Assembly (NCBI GenBank): GCA_006384855.1
Contig: VCJN01000690.1
Span: 155,310-219,309 of the forward strand
Direction: 5' to 3'
DNA: 64,000 nucleotides
DNA from: Tetraselmis striata
Taxonomy: Eukaryota > Chlorophyta > Chlorodendrophyceae > Chlorodendrales > Chlorodendraceae
Part shown: positions 11,618-23,859 of the stretch, piece after piece
Numbering within the stretch: position 1 is the first letter of the stretch
Layout of the letters: every line of letters begins with the position of its first letter
Notes under the pieces: model-generated
Seen by the model: only the letters and a program-made list of their open reading frames with translations
Told to the model about the DNA's origin: nothing
Databases searched by the model: none
Made by a program: the position numbers and the translations under genes

Positions 11618-11926
11618 CTACACATACCTCTCGAAGGTGTCGGATAGATTGGCGTAACATAGAGCTCGAGTCCACCAAACATTCAGCTGGTCGACATCTG
11701 GTCCCTTGACCTCATCCTCATCGATGATTCGTTGGCAGACTTCCCTCCAATGGTCTCCGGCGGTCACGAATGCCTTGTACTTCAAGTCAACCGGGTCTTT
11801 GCTCTCCGCGTATGTATGCGTCCATATGCTCTTTGACCCTATCGCGTGACTTGGACGTGCTATTATTGCTTTCAAGAGGACCTCCGAAGGGCCTAGGCTT
11901 GGTCGATAACCAAACAACTGTGACAA
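11618..11926 (-). CDS. Hypothetical exon, minus strand
   Basis: The stretch has protein-like composition (SIWTHTYAESKDPVDLKYKA, DHWREVCQRIIDEDEVKG) with alternating hydrophobic and charged residues and no simple repeats. It lies between exon-like segments at 10.3-11.4 kb and 12.4-13.1 kb on the same strand, so it could belong to one decayed multi-exon gene. Function is unknown. Confidence 0.3.
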   Translation of the reverse strand: MSQLFGYRPSLGPSEVLLKAIIARPSHAIGSKSIWTHTYAESKDPVDLKYKAFVTAGDHWREVCQRIIDEDEVKGPDVDQLNVWWTRALCYANLSDTFERYV

Positions 11927-12391
11927 GAATCACGAGTTGATATCCGGGCCATACTCCGCGTTCACAGGAACCGAGGCCACCTCCAATCATGTGCGTATTT
12001 AGGGTATTCTTGATATTTAGGTTATTGGGTGCCTAGTGGTCTCAACGGACGTGCAAGAAATGAGTCACCCGAATCTTGTGCATGATCGCTGCAACGTTCT
12101 TGTCGTTGAGCGCTCTAGCGCGGAAAGCGTCGGAGGGGAGCAGCAGCTCCGTGGTTTGCATGAAGTATTCGCCGACCTGTTACATAACAATCTTTGTGTT
12201 TTTTGTGTCCCGTACTAGCAATGCTAAATCAATCATGCAGCTACATGCAATATTCGGTTGTCGCCTCGCAAGTTTTCGCCATTAATGACGTCGAGAGCAT
12301 GTGAGCTTTTCCCGTATATCTTAATGGAGCCCGCGTAAGGCTGTAGCTCGTACGCTCCGAGCCAACCTTCCTCGAAGAGTCTCTGGATGGG

Positions 12392-13108
12392 TCAGGCGGA
12401 CCTTGTCGTAGCTTTGTAGATTGGTGGCTGGGCCTTCATTGCGAGCTCCGGGGCATTGTCCTCGTACTTTTTGCTGATTAGCATGGCAACCGGCTGACAC
12501 AGGCAGGACGGGTTGGCAACAACGCCCGGCACGTATCCCCAGATACCGACGTCATGATGCCGCATCACCTTGCAAGGGATGAGGTTCTTTGGGTCGAAGA
12601 GCATGGCCGAAGCTTGTTTGGCCTCGGGGCGTTTGACGTGCAGAACGTGGACCATGTCGTCAAGCCTCTCGTAGTCGTACTTCCCCATGTATGTTTCGAC
12701 GACACCAATCCTTGCGACCTCATCCACGTAGTCTGAAGTCTTTACCAGTGTGCCGGCAGTTACACCCGACCCCCTCGTTGCAGCCAACTCTAGAACGAAG
12801 CACAGCTCCACGACTCCACGGTTGTGGACAAGGCACCACTCGAGGTGGTCTTCCAGCTTGTCCTTCACTTTTTTTCTAATTTTATTGCTCTTCCTTGCTT
12901 CTTTGAAGCGGGCTCGAGGTTGCATGCACATATCGCTTCCCGCGGTAATCCGTACCGTAGTTCGGATTCCGAATACACCACGAACAATACAAAAGGCGTC
13001 AGGCACAGCCGGCGGCGGCGGTGCCATGCCATCATCCCTGCCACATGGCCCACCCACACAACGAGCTGGCCGCCAGGTCGGTCGTCGGTCAGTCCAAGAG
13101 ATTGGCAA
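12392..13108 (-). CDS. Hypothetical protein (238 codons open), minus strand
   Basis: The frame is open with a believable globular core: KIRKKVKDKLEDHLEWCLV, GVVELCFVLELAATRGSG, YDYERLDDMVHVLHVKRPEA, DVGIWGYVPGVVANPSCL. The first 40 or so codons are low-complexity and may be non-coding. A short segment RTTVRITAGSD, encoded at 12928-12959, is mirrored as RNTVRVTAGSD on the plus strand at 18064-18095. That DNA is the left arm of an inverted repeat, so this ORF may read outward from a mobile element. No family is recognised. Confidence 0.35.
   Translation of the reverse strand: MPISWTDRRPTWRPARCVGGPCGRDDGMAPPPPAVPDAFCIVRGVFGIRTTVRITAGSDMCMQPRARFKEARKSNKIRKKVKDKLEDHLEWCLVHNRGVVELCFVLELAATRGSGVTAGTLVKTSDYVDEVARIGVVETYMGKYDYERLDDMVHVLHVKRPEAKQASAMLFDPKNLIPCKVMRHHDVGIWGYVPGVVANPSCLCQPVAMLISKKYEDNAPELAMKAQPPIYKATTRSA
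12928..12959 (+). repeat. Left arm of 32-bp inverted repeat (element E1)
   Basis: This 32-bp segment, containing TCGCTTCCCGCGGTAATCCG, matches the reverse complement of 18064-18095 at 29 of 32 positions. The arms point toward each other and enclose 5168 bp. No clear target-site duplication is visible. The same arm also translates as a shared peptide (TVR-TAGSD), so conservation could be at protein level instead. Confidence 0.5.
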
Positions 13109-13265
13109 GAGGCCCGTGGGGCGAGGGGGGGGGGGGCACTCTTATAGTTACAGGGTTTGACCGCGATGGTGTTGTCTGGGGTACCGAATTGCCAGCGGAC
13201 GCGGCATGAGGCAACAGCCCGCCCGCCTGCCGCCCGCAAAACGCGAGTAACTAATCCACAAGCTA

Positions 13266-16047
13266 TTGTCGTCGACGGCCTCGACCCGCCGCAGCAAGGA
13301 CGAGGCCCCGAACGCGGCGAGCATGGGCGCTTCGTCAGGACGTCCTCGCTCGTATACTGCTCGTGGGGCACGGTGCTCCGCTGCTCGCCCACACGCCGCC
13401 GGGCGCGATGGCGAGGTCGCCTCGTTGGAGTCGAAGTTGGCGGCCGCCCAATCAACAGCACAGAATTAACAGCTCGCACGCCGGAGCGTTGAGGGACATC
13501 TGGTCGAGCTGCATGCTGAGGTGAAGCAGCTCCGTAAGTAGGGCGAGGCAGTGCAATGCGCTGGGCAGCTAGCTCGGGCGGTACATGTCAAGGACAAGCA
13601 GCTAGCCAGCATGCGCCATCAGCTCGAGCACGCACGTAAAGAAGCTACATTGGAGAACACGCGCCGCCATCTTGCGCTCGTCAAGCGCAAGCACGAGGAG
13701 GTCAGCGAGGCGCTCGAGATTGCGGCGGTGCTCCGTCTTCCAACAGGGCAGGCCAACGAGCGCGTTTTGAAGGTGCGCCGCACCTTCTCGCATTGGTCCG
13801 CGAACAACGCCGCTAAGAAGATGGGAGAGTTCCTAGACGCGGCGGCAGGTCGTGCTGCAGACGACGCGGAGGGAGCCAAGCTGCAACGGCGCGTTGCAGC
13901 CAAGCTCACCGACCGCTACCAGCCCCCTGCCCCATCCGGAGCGCCGTGCTACGGCCCGTGCTGTCGCCACGCAGTGACGGCTGTGGTCGGCGAGATTCAA
14001 GAGCACTCCTCGCCGCAGTTGGGGAGCTGCCTAAAGTCACGTTGCAAATGCACAAGGAATACCACCGCATGATCTGGGGCATCGGGCAGTGGTTTGATCC
14101 GGTCAAAGGCATGCATGTACCACGCACCATGTCACTATTCGACGCCCCCTTCCCGCAGCTGCCCTCGGACCGTGCGGTGAGGGAATGGAGGGGCTATGCG
14201 AAGGAGGAGCTTGGCGTGGAACACCAAGCGCTGAAGGGCAAAATCGTGACTGCAGCCGTCCCCATCGGGATGGCTGTGGCCAACCGCATCTGGGACCTTA
14301 GGTGGTCGTCCGGCCACGCCCCAGACTACGCGTAGCCCCCCTTCCCATGTCCATGGCATCGTGGACTATGCTGGCGCTTACAGGGGTGTCAAGCAGACCA
14401 CCGGTGTGACCAAGGGGGTCCGCCATGGCGGCCTACATAACAACGGCTTGGTAGGGAACATCCATGTCCTCCTGTACGAGGGGGATGACGCCTATGAGGT
14501 GTTGGCGGAAAAGGGCAAGCGCTTCTTCGACGGACTCAATGACATTGCCACCAAAGGAGTGACGCTCAAATGATGGCACTAAGGTGCGAGTGATGGTGTG
14601 CGAGGGGGGGGGGGGGGGGGGGGGGCAACAAGTATCAGAATGCAAGCAGCGGGCAATGTGGTTGCTCGGCAGAGAAGGTAAGCCCATGCATTCGACATTG
14701 CATTCACAAATGCAGCATGTGCATGGATGTATATATTATGTATAATATTCGGTATAATATACTATACGTACAATACATGCATATTTATTTATTTATTATG
14801 TATATACATATGAAGTATTGCTACCTATGGTTTGCGGATGTGGCGCTCGTGTGTGGCGCTATGTGGCAAACCATGGGTGCAGTTGTTGCACAGCCCATAC
14901 CAAGCACTTCCATATGACATGGGAGCAGCTGCATGCGGAGGGGGCAGATAGAGTGGAGGGAGCTGATCTGGCAGATCAAGGCGACTCACCGCTTATTTGT
15001 AAACGGCATCGTGGACAAGGTATACAAGTGCCCGTGCTGCAACAAGATGATCCGCAAGCATGGCGATGTCCCCCCAAAGAAGACCAAGAAGGGGCTGAGG
15101 GGATTTGCAAGGCTCCATGCTGCGCATAGGTTTGTTATCTCGAATTGTTTTGCAACGTTTGCATATGTATTAATATGTTTCATGCTGATTGGTAATACCA
15201 TGTTGCTGATTGTTTATAGCTATATGCACATTGTAGGTATCTCAAGCCCCCACTGCTACACGTCGGAGCCAAGCGTAAGATACATTATCTCATGCACAGC
15301 AACCTCCGCATCACGGCGGGGTTGTACTACTACACGGTCCAACGCCACTGCGCCACCCCAGAGGCCCAGAGGACATGCATGCGCTGCGGCAGTGGATGTT
15401 CGACGAGCTCGGCATCACAGTCAACAACAAGAACAGAAAGAACAAGAAGCAAGATGTTGTCTCTATTGGCCAGAAGAAGGGAGTCCTTCATCGGCGCAGA
15501 GTGCGTCAAGCTGATCGCCCAGTACGACAAGGCGCTGGAGCACGTTAGGGAGACATACCCGACGGTGAGCGCCTCCGATGATGCGAAGGCGCAGACCGCC
15601 GGGGAGATATGGAAGCAGCTATGGGAGTTGCTGTTGGAGCCCGTGGACCCAGCGCGCGCACCAGGCACCGCCCAGCTGCCACCTATGCACCTGCGGGAGG
15701 CTCGCGCACAACAGGCCAAGCAGGTGGCAGAGAAATTCGTGCATGCATTTGTCAATGCTGCAGGTGAGAATGACGCTGCCATCGTGTACTGCCACATTAT
15801 GTATTGCCATATCCTTGATTACATTAGGTGGTATGGCGACCTACTGAACTATGGCTGCCACGGGTATGAGCACGCTCACTCCGTCACAAAGACTGCCTAC
15901 CGGAGGGGCACTGCTGGGCACCCAGAGTTCCGGGTAGGGGAGGTCTTTGGCTACATGAAATTTCAAGAAAGCCACCAACATGAGCTGCCCACACCGGAGC
16001 GGCCGAAGCGGGGCCCGCGGGGCAAGAAGCGCGCTGCGCCCACGTAG
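13266..16047 (+). pseudogene. Coiled-coil mobile-element ORF A1 (decayed or multi-exon)
   Basis: From 13266 one frame runs through a predicted coiled coil (EVASLESKLAAAQSTAQN, HLVELHAEVKQLR, RHQLEHARKEATLENTRRH) but carries TAA at 13467 and TAG near 13538. After about 13930 the signal moves to another frame (MHKEYHRMIWGIGQWFDPV, FPQLPSDRAVREW) and ends at 14335. Later segments look coding at 14361-14573, at 14933-15130 (contains YKCPCCNKMIRKHG, a possible zinc site) and at 15250-16047 (NLRITAGLYYYTVQRHC ... HGYEHAHSVTKTAYRR, with a basic tail). It resembles long ORFs of algal mobile elements, but I cannot name the family. Whether the breaks are introns (14604 poly-G and the AT-rich 14700-14900 segment) or mutations is unclear; the two nonsense codons favour decay. 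Confidence 0.5.
14604..14625 (+). repeat. Poly-G tract between A1 coding segments
   Basis: A run of about 20 G lies immediately after the coding segment that ends at 14573 and before an AT-rich, intron-like stretch (14700-14820). Confidence 0.85.
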
Positions 16048-16210
16048 AGCGCGCCCCCCCCCCCCCCCCCCCCTCCTCGGCCCCGGGCAGCAAACGGGTT
16101 GCGCCCACGGGAGCCGCAGCACCGCAGCCCCCTCCCACCATAGAACCACATTGTAATAGTCTTTTCGATCCAAAGTTTGAGAGATATAGGGAAAATATCA
16201 CAGCGCACTG

Positions 16211-17611
16211 CTAGCGCATGGCCGCCGCCTTCCTGTCAGCGAGCATCTTCTTTCCCTCACGCACTCTCTTGCGCTGTTCTCTCTCAAGGCGGGCATGGGC
16301 AGCCCAAAGCATGCTGACATCCCTTAGCATGCTAGGGGATTCCGTGTTGCTAGCACCGCCGTACTGGCCTACTGTCCCATCGGCACGCCGGGGCTTCCGA
16401 CCGTCTGGCTGCCTTGGGGTGGGAGAACCAGCGGGGGTGGCTGCCGGCGTAACCTCTTCATGCGCCACGTTGCGCATGTACATCGCTATCTCCGCGGACA
16501 CCAGCAGCTCCGCCTCCGGCACTCCAGCATCACTGCTTCATCCAACAGCGCCGGAGGCCCGCCTCCAGCTTGGCCTCAATGGTTGTCCGCCTTGGCGTAC
16601 TCAGGCGGCGGCCCGTGCGGCCACTTCTTGATGTCTGTCTGGAAGTCCCGCGGACAGTCCCACCGCCCAGACCTGACGGTGGGAAGGGTTGTACTTTCAT
16701 GGTGTACAACGTTATCCCCTTCTCATACTCTGAAGAGCGCACGGAGAGAGTGAGCGGGGGGACTGGGGCACGGATAGTGCCAGCCGGTGCGAAGCAGAAC
16801 TGCCCAAAGCAACGCGACGAGAAGTCCGCCAGCCCGAGGAACCGCTCAAGTTCCTCGCAGGTGCTGATGACGAAGCCTCGGAGGGTGGAGCTCGCCGACG
16901 AGGGCTCGTACTCCTTCATGCCCTCCCGGTAGGCGAGGGCCTCCAGGACGCCGACGCCAGTAGTGTATGGCCACTCGGTGTATTTGCCGGAGATGCCACC
17001 CTTGGCGCCGACTAGGCCCTTGAAGACCTTGTAGCGCACCATTGTCTTCTCCGCCTCGACGTCCTGGGGGATAAAACGGCTGATGGCGTCCTGCTTGCAC
17101 GACCGGCAGAGCGTGCTGGCCGGTGATTGAAGGGCGGGCGGGGGGCGGCAACAGAAAAGTTAGAATGGCATGTAGCGACTACAAGTGGCATTTCTAGTTA
17201 ATTGTAATTATCAACCACCCAACCCGCCGCCATAGCTTAGGCACGTTGCGGCACTGACTTGTATATCAGGCCGGTGGACTGCCCGCCATCGACGTCCGTG
17301 ATGTTGAAGGCCTCCGCCTCGGCGAGGCAGGGCAAGCAGTAAGCGGCACCGGTGCCGTGCTTAACGAGACGCTCCGGGGCCGTCAGGTTCCGTCCGGTAG
17401 TCGGGGACAGCTCCAATTCGCCCTCCTCGTCGCTCCCATCGTACTCCCACTCCGACCCACTACCCACCACGTCCTCGTCCTCATCCGAGGACAGGTTGAG
17501 GAACCTGGTGCCGTCGTGGTTCGGGTAGCGGGGGTTGGTCTGCGGGTGGGTGCCGCGCCCCCGCCGGTGCCATCCTCCCACGCACTCGCGCTCTGCAACA
17601 AAAATACCCAT
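16211..17611 (-). pseudogene. Mobile-element-type ORF B1, convergent with A1
   Basis: Minus-strand exon-like segments occur at 17611-17237 (acidic region DEDEDVVGSGSEWEYDGSDE, then AAYCLPCLAEAEAFNITDVD), at about 17140-16540 (LCRSCKQDAISRFIPQDVEA, EKTMVRYKVFKGLVGAKGG, TLRGFVISTCEELERFLGLA) and at 16522-16211 (basic helix LEREQRKRVREGKKMLADRK). Two CxxC pairs suggest a zinc-binding protein. The frame changes near 16650, where DFQTDIKKWPHGPPPEYAKA fits better in another frame, so there is either an undetected intron or a frameshift. It ends tail-to-tail with A1 across a poly-C tract at 16057. Function unknown. Confidence 0.4.
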
Positions 17612-17679
17612 CCACGGAAGCGCGACTGAGGGACTGTAAAAAACTCACTAAGAGAGAATCCACTAGGCAGAAAGTTTCC

Positions 17680-18485
17680 TAATACACGTGGCTAGGTCTT
17701 CTAACTGTTAAAGACGCTTTTCCTAGCGGAGCAAAGCAGCGGCATTGGTGTGAAGTTAAAGGATGATGGTGGGTTGGCGTGCGCGTACTGTACAGGGTCT
17801 GGAGGGTGGCCACGGAGATGCGGAACTGCTTGGCATATGAGGCCAGAGCAGCCGCGCCAGGCAGCCGAAAGTCCCGTTTTGGGTCCATTGCGCCCCCGCG
17901 GGGGCCGGTGCTTCGGTTGCGGGGGTGTGGGTGGCTCCCATTGAGAATGTGTCAGGGTGACGAGTGGGTTGGCCTGTACATGGCGCTGTGCCGCACCCGC
18001 ACGCGCAGCTGAGTGGCCGGAGAACGGCAGTATGGATATAACATCTTCTAGCAGTTTTCGCAATACGGTACGGGTTACAGCGGGAAGCGATGTGTTATTG
18101 ATGCGGGGAGCAAGCAAGGAGGCTCAGCGGCGGGTTTTCGTGGCTCGGCTATTTCGGGACTCTTTTCGATTGTCACCGCGGTTTGTCCAGCTGCCTCTGT
18201 CTCGGGCTCTGCATTGTCACTTGGAAAGTTGGCTGCTAGTGTTAAAGTAATATTGGGGATGATGCGGTGCGCGGTTGGTTGCGGCTCTTGAACCTGTACC
18301 GAGGTGGTCCCGGGACAATCAGTCGGGCTCTCTCCAATTGGCAACCTGACGACGTCATGCATCTGTATATCGGGCGACCTTTTCTCTGCTTCCCTCTGCT
18401 CTCTCTCCGGCTCGGCCGCATTTGCATCGGTACAGTCATAGAAGAGCTCCGATGGAATATTGTTAGCTACCAAAGTATGCCCCAA
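17680..18485 (-). CDS. Hypothetical exons, minus strand
   Basis: 18485-18075 is open and protein-like, with acidic, Pro/Thr-rich sequence (SELFYDCTDANAAEPEREQ, IQMHDVVRLPIGESPTDCPG). At 17888-17679 a second frame reads WDPKRDFRLPGAAALASYAK followed by QFRISVATLQTLYSTR, which could be a helix-turn-helix. The 18064-18095 inverted-repeat arm lies at the 3' edge of the first segment. No family is recognised. Confidence 0.3.
18064..18095 (-). repeat. Right arm of 32-bp inverted repeat (element E1)
   Basis: This is the reverse-complement partner of 12928-12959 with three mismatches. Together the arms bound a 5.2-kb block holding the convergent ORFs A1 and B1. Confidence 0.5.
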
Positions 18486-18587
18486 CTCCCGTAGTTCTTT
18501 TGTGCAAGGCGTCTCGACATCATCAAAAGGGCCCGTCTGTTTGCAGCATAAATAGAGTTACTCGCGGCTACTTTAGAGTTACTTTAT

Positions 18588-19775
18588 GGGACTCGAGGTC
18601 ACCCCCATTCGGAATGTGGAACGTACCTTGGGCATTTTCTCCTCTCTCGATACACCTGATTCATCGGTTGGTGAGGAGAACGGTCTCTGCAAGCCCCGCA
18701 AAACCGCGTCAAGGTCGTATTCCACCATATTTTCAGGAACATCACGTAACAGTTGGGTGCGATGTTAGGATTAGGAACGCACCTTTTCATTCGCTGGGAT
18801 CCGCTCGACCGTAATCGCAGCCGGTTTATTTTCCGGTTTCTTTCCATGCATAGGCATTGTTTGCATGTTAACTTCGGAACCGAGGTGGCATCGAGTCTCG
18901 ATGCATGTTGTACCTTACTTAATGAATACCCGACAATGCGATAGACGCTTGACAGTGGAACTGGGGTCACCTCCATTAAGACCTTGTAGTACTTTACGCA
19001 GTCATGCAACGCTAAATCCATAACCGCAGATCGAACCGATATCGAATAACATTTAGTACCGTACAGGTCGCGAGGCGGAGGAAACTTTCGCTCTCAGCCG
19101 AGCAAACAATACTACTAGTACCTAGCGATGTACCTACTCTTTTGGGCTGGAGTTCCCGCCCTCCGCCTCCATCGCTGGTTCCTCTGAGTGCTTATCGGAG
19201 CCGACTTCTCGCGATTATCAATTCGAATAAATTGTGTCATGTGTCATGTGTCTCCCCTGTGGGGATAGACGATGGATAATCATCGCAGTCCTACTTCGCA
19301 ACCGGTGATCTTGAAGTTATTGCCGAACGAAATGTCCTGGTACAGCTGCAAGTATGCACGCACGTTTAGTTTCACGAGCATGCCAGGGTTGCGTACCTCC
19401 GGTGCGTCACCGCGCTCCGAGGGCTCGATTTCCGTCGCGTTGTCGCGAGCCAGTTCATGTTGATGTCGCATCGTATCAATCATCATTATCGTCTATCCCT
19501 TTCAACAAGTCTAATACAATGAATCTCCGTAGCCCAAGGGTCACCTTCGGTCCGATTTCTGTCACGTACAACATCCAGGTTGGTTGACTGGAAGCGAGGT
19601 AGGTGACCTCGATTCGCGTTGACGTGTATCGCTAAATGACATCCCGGTACATGCGACACAGCTCAGCAGTAGGACCGGGTCACCTCCGTTCTTACCTCGG
19701 AGTAGTACGTACTTTACACTTTCAAGTACATCCAAAACCGCAGAGTTCGAACCTATATCAACATCCACTCGTCGA
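18588..19775. repeat. Cluster of ACCGAGGTGACCTC-type palindromic motifs
   Basis: Variants of GGAACCGAGGTGACCTCGAT occur at about 18588, 18876, 18957, 19596 and 19672, and again at 26040, 26066, 27617, 27795 and 36118. At 18957-19030 and 19672-19755 the motif heads a longer similar block (GGTCACCTCC, then a GTAGTACTTTAC-like part, then CCGCAGA and TCGAACC), which suggests a duplicated unit of about 80 bp. Role unknown. Confidence 0.6.
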
Positions 19776-19802
19776 AACGGGGTTCGCCTAACCGCGTTTA
19801 AC
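19766..19802 (+). repeat. Left arm of 37-bp inverted repeat (element E2)
   Basis: This 37-bp segment (start CACTCGTCGAAACGGGGTTC) matches the reverse complement of 25008-25044 with a single mismatch. The arms face inward and are 5279 bp apart, outer edge to outer edge. Confidence 0.7.
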
Positions 19803-19804
19803 GA

Positions 19805-22590
19805 CTACCAGGCGCGAGTAGTCGCCTGTATATATCGCGCCTAACGTTAGGCGTCACAGTACTTTAAACTTGGCGGTAAGGATGAGTACGGCAGCGGAGC
19901 CTTGCATCAAAGTACTATAGCGAGTAGCGGGTACTCGGTAGTCACGAGTGCACAAAGTACGAGACGAGTACAATAGTCACTGTACTTTACGGGAATCGCC
20001 GCCCTTCATATCTGCGATTAGGCGCGCGCCTCCTCACGAGTACGCGCGGAAGATACCCGCATGATGACGAGTGATGATGACGAGCAGGCGGGGCAGTACG
20101 GTACTGGTCGATACACAACAAAGGCTGCAAAAATGCATTACACGGTAGTCACGATTGGTTTTGTGATTTAATAAAGGTGAGGTGCCAGGCTGGATCAGCG
20201 GCCCATGAGCGTCGAGCTTGCTTCGGGATGTGGTTAAGCGGACATAGGCGCGCCTACTCCTAGCTGTCAAATTTAACGTCAAGGCACCGGACATTTTCGG
20301 ATTTATGGCGGAGGGGTCGGCAACTGCATAAAGTATTAGGGAAATACTAGAAATTTAATTACAATGGGTCTACTACCGCCCCCGGCCCGTGCCCGCCCCC
20401 CTAGCCGGCGGCCGGCTGGCTCCGCTGCCGCCGGCCTCTTCCTGGCGCCGGCACGTGGTGTTATGCCCGCTGTCGGCTCGGATGATGACTGCCGCCCTTG
20501 TTGCCCGCAGATACTTCTGCAGGCATGCTATTCATGGCAGCTGCTGCCATCTGCTGCGCCCCGCGGCTAAGGAGCTTGTTTGACGGGGCTGGCATGATGC
20601 CGCCGCGCACTCCCGTTGCGCTTGCTACCTCTGGCGTCCAGCCTGCATCCTCGCAGTAGCGTCCTGAAGCGCCGGGGATCTAGCCGCACGGGGAACATGA
20701 GCTCGTCGAGCGAGCGGGGGAGGGGGATGTAGCCGGTAGGTCTTGCACCGGAGCGCCGTTCTGGTCGATTCCGGACTGCGGTAGTGATGCAAGAAAAAAC
20801 ACTAAGTCGCCGACACTCGGGCAGCGACAACATCAACAGCTAAACGATGAGCAGGTAAACCGGCCGGCAAGCGCACCTTTGCACTTGGGATGCAAAGAAC
20901 CCTTGCTGCATGCGTCGGTTTCATCGATTTAAGCAAGGCAGCTTGCTCCTCCTCCACGGTCAATTAGGGTGGGCAGACGGGCCGTTCAGCTTGACAAGTA
21001 AAAAACGCTCGACGTGTCATCGGCGCTGACTGTCGTGAGGTAGTAGCGCAGGGGCGGGCCGCGCGGGACAGGCGGGGGCTCGCGTGCTCCTCTCGGCAGC
21101 ATGATATCTTCCCACGACGCGTCATCCGTCCCGGCAGCGGCATGGAAGGTGCTGACGAAGGCCATGGTGGCACGGGGGGCGAGCAGGGCGATCTGCTCTT
21201 CATGCGAAGCGGTCAACACAAATAGGCGAAGCAGCGAGCGAGGAAGTGCCGAAGAGTGAAAGTGCACGCGCGGCTGGTGGCTAATCACGTACTTTATATC
21301 ATTGCATCAGTCTCGAGTAGTAATGGTACCTCGGTACCCGGGGCGTCACAATAACATTTTCAATGACACTACGATGCATCTGCTGTTCTGTGTAATGCAC
21401 AACGCGTTTCACATTAATCTTATTGCTGAACAGATTACATGCATATCAACATACATACCACAAATGACATGAAATTCACAAAAGTACAGATGTGTATAAC
21501 GGCAAAGACAAATGCAAACCACGAGACGGTCACCACGAGACGTCGAGCACGATAGGTGGTAGAGCTGCCCCCCGGTGGGCAGCTGCAGGTGGTTATGGTC
21601 CTTGTGACAACGAAGTAGCAGTAGGAGGCGTCAGAGACGCGCCGGGACGAGCCGCGCAAACGCCTCACAATGCGACCACAGCAAACGTTGCTGCAGCACA
21701 ATTAGGGCGACGGCAACGAGCTTTCTCAAAACACCGGCGGATGAGCGGCGCCATCCCCTAACGGACCCATTACGCGAGTAGATACGGAAAAACACAGAGT
21801 GTAACGATCGTTGATGCCACGACGCCATGTTGCGAGGACACGCGGTCCGGGTTGACGTGTCTTGCTGGACAGCAAGTGCTTGTCCCGACCACACGGACGT
21901 CCTCCTCCGCCCGCGCCGACTTATTGCGGTAGGCGTAGTAGGTGTCGTCGTTGACAACCGTGGCGAGCAGCGACCATGGCGCCGAGCGCGTCCACCTCAC
22001 CTAACCTCGAGAGTAGAATACTGCGAGAGGGTGCTCTAGTGCGGGAGCCAGCGAAGGCACGTACTGCGACTCGGCTTCGGGTGCTGAGGTTTACCCCCCC
22101 CCCCCCCCCCCCCCTCAGCACCATAACGCAACGGGGACACGCCCCCAGCTCCAATTCCTTACCGTGCGCATCGCCACCCGAAACGTCCCAGCTGCAAAGC
22201 CAGGCAAAAACGGAAAACGACTTCGGACGCACGAGTAGAAGAAACCTCGATAACTACCGAGGGGTTGTCTATCGCTGCTTGATGATGTAACGCGTGTGCG
22301 CGGCACGACGACTCACTACCGGGAAAAGGAACCTCGGTGCGGACTTTATCAGCCTCAGCCTGATGTGTATAACGGCAAAGACAAATGCAAACTTTTGTGT
22401 CAACATCGGTTGACAATACCTGCTCGCGACGATACTGCAGTACACCGCGGCATCCATGCGTAACATTGACCCATGTTGTCAGTATCAGAAAAAATAAGTT
22501 GTGAGTGTGTCAGGAAAATTATTTAGTGAATTAGGCATGTGCAAGCATAATGCAGATTGGCCATGTTTCGTAAGATAGTATTACTTAACA
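19805..22590. other. No clear gene; decayed repeat-rich DNA
   Basis: Frequent GTACTTTA/AGTACGAGTA motifs, a poly-C run at 22097-22115 and only short unconvincing ORFs are seen. 20364-20570 and 20986-21288 are open but compositionally biased, without recognisable motifs. Confidence 0.5.
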
Positions 22591-23159
22591 TTACATTTGG
22601 AAACCCCAGACCCACCCGACGCCTATACATATCATGCGCCTGCCATACTACGCAACTGCTCCCGCAACATATGGATATGCTCAATTCACACCCGCCACGG
22701 TTGCTGCGTATATGCTACTACTGCATGGCATCAACACCGCCATCATCCTCATCGAGGGCGGCGATGTCGTAGGCATGGGAGTGCTTCAAGTAGGAGCACC
22801 ACCCGTGCCGGGCTGCACTATCAGCATCAGCGCAAAGTGCAGGAAAGCAACAACAACATGTAAGATGCGTCAGCAATAATATATAACACAGGTGGCCCAT
22901 CACATGATTATCTGCCTCGGCACAGCGTCACCAGCGGCCCTTTGCCGCCGCCCCCTGCCGGCAATGCTGATGGCCTCTGTCCATGTATATGTGACAAGTC
23001 TGCCATGCACAATCCTGGGCGGGAAGACAAAGTCCTACTGGAAGACAGTGTTGATTGGGCCCTCCCATAGTCCAGTGCTCATAGGCGTTGATAGCACGCA
23101 TCTCCAACTGCAAACACAACGGGAGGCGAAGTCATCGCGCTGTTTTTGAGGTGGCGCTC

Positions 23160-23594
23160 AGCGACAACGAAATAAGTTACCTTGACCTGCAAGCTACGGG
23201 CAGCTACAAAGGTATTCTTCGCAGCCTTCATGGACATCGCGGCAGCAAAGGACATCACTCCGTGCATGAAGTTGCATGACGGCAATTTCCCGATGGATAG
23301 AACTGCATGGCAACCTTGACGCACTGAGTGCTCAGTGCATGGAGCACTGCAAACATGGAGATCAAGGAGGGCTTCCGCAACGGCAGCAACCAACAGCCCC
23401 AGCACCTGCTCAAGTCCGGCAAGGTGATGCTCTCCAGGACTGGCCAAGTCACGACGCGCAGCACCTTGATCGCGCACCACCGTGACATGCATGGACCAGC
23501 CCATCGTGCACAGCCCCACCTGCCCAAGGCAAAGGCGTGTGCCGTGAAGGCAGAGAGGGCACAGAAAGCGGCGACGAAGCGGAGGAAGATGTGA
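23160..23594 (+). pseudogene. Mobile-element-type ORF A2 fragment inside E2
   Basis: One plus frame reads FAAFMDIAAAKDITPCMKLH then DGNFPMDRTAW and stops (TGA near 23318). About 10 bp on, another frame reads MEIKEGFRNGSNQQPQHLLK, SGKVMLSRTGQVTTRSTLIA and ends at 23594 in a basic tail (KAERAQKAATKRRKM). The two pieces read as one protein with a frameshift near 23320. Upstream exon-like sequence runs to about 22600. The family was not recognised. It converges with ORF B2, matching the A1/B1 layout in E1, although I could not align A1 and A2 to each other by eye. Confidence 0.4.
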
Positions 23595-23859
23595 ATGCAT
23601 TAATTTCATCTAGTGAGTGTGTCCCTTCCCCTTCTCGCCCTTACTGGATTTGCCATAGACAACCATGTCACATGAGCGGCAGCTGCTCGGCTCACCGCTG
23701 CCCTCAGCCCCCCTCACCGATGTTGAACGCCTCGCCTCTCGCCTCCATCGTTGCTTCGCGCCCCGCCCTCCTCTGCATGAAGTACTTCTTTTCATATGGT
23801 CCGCACTTTACCGCATCCCAGCTGTCAATGCTGTCGTAGCTTTCAGAACTGCGCCGATG

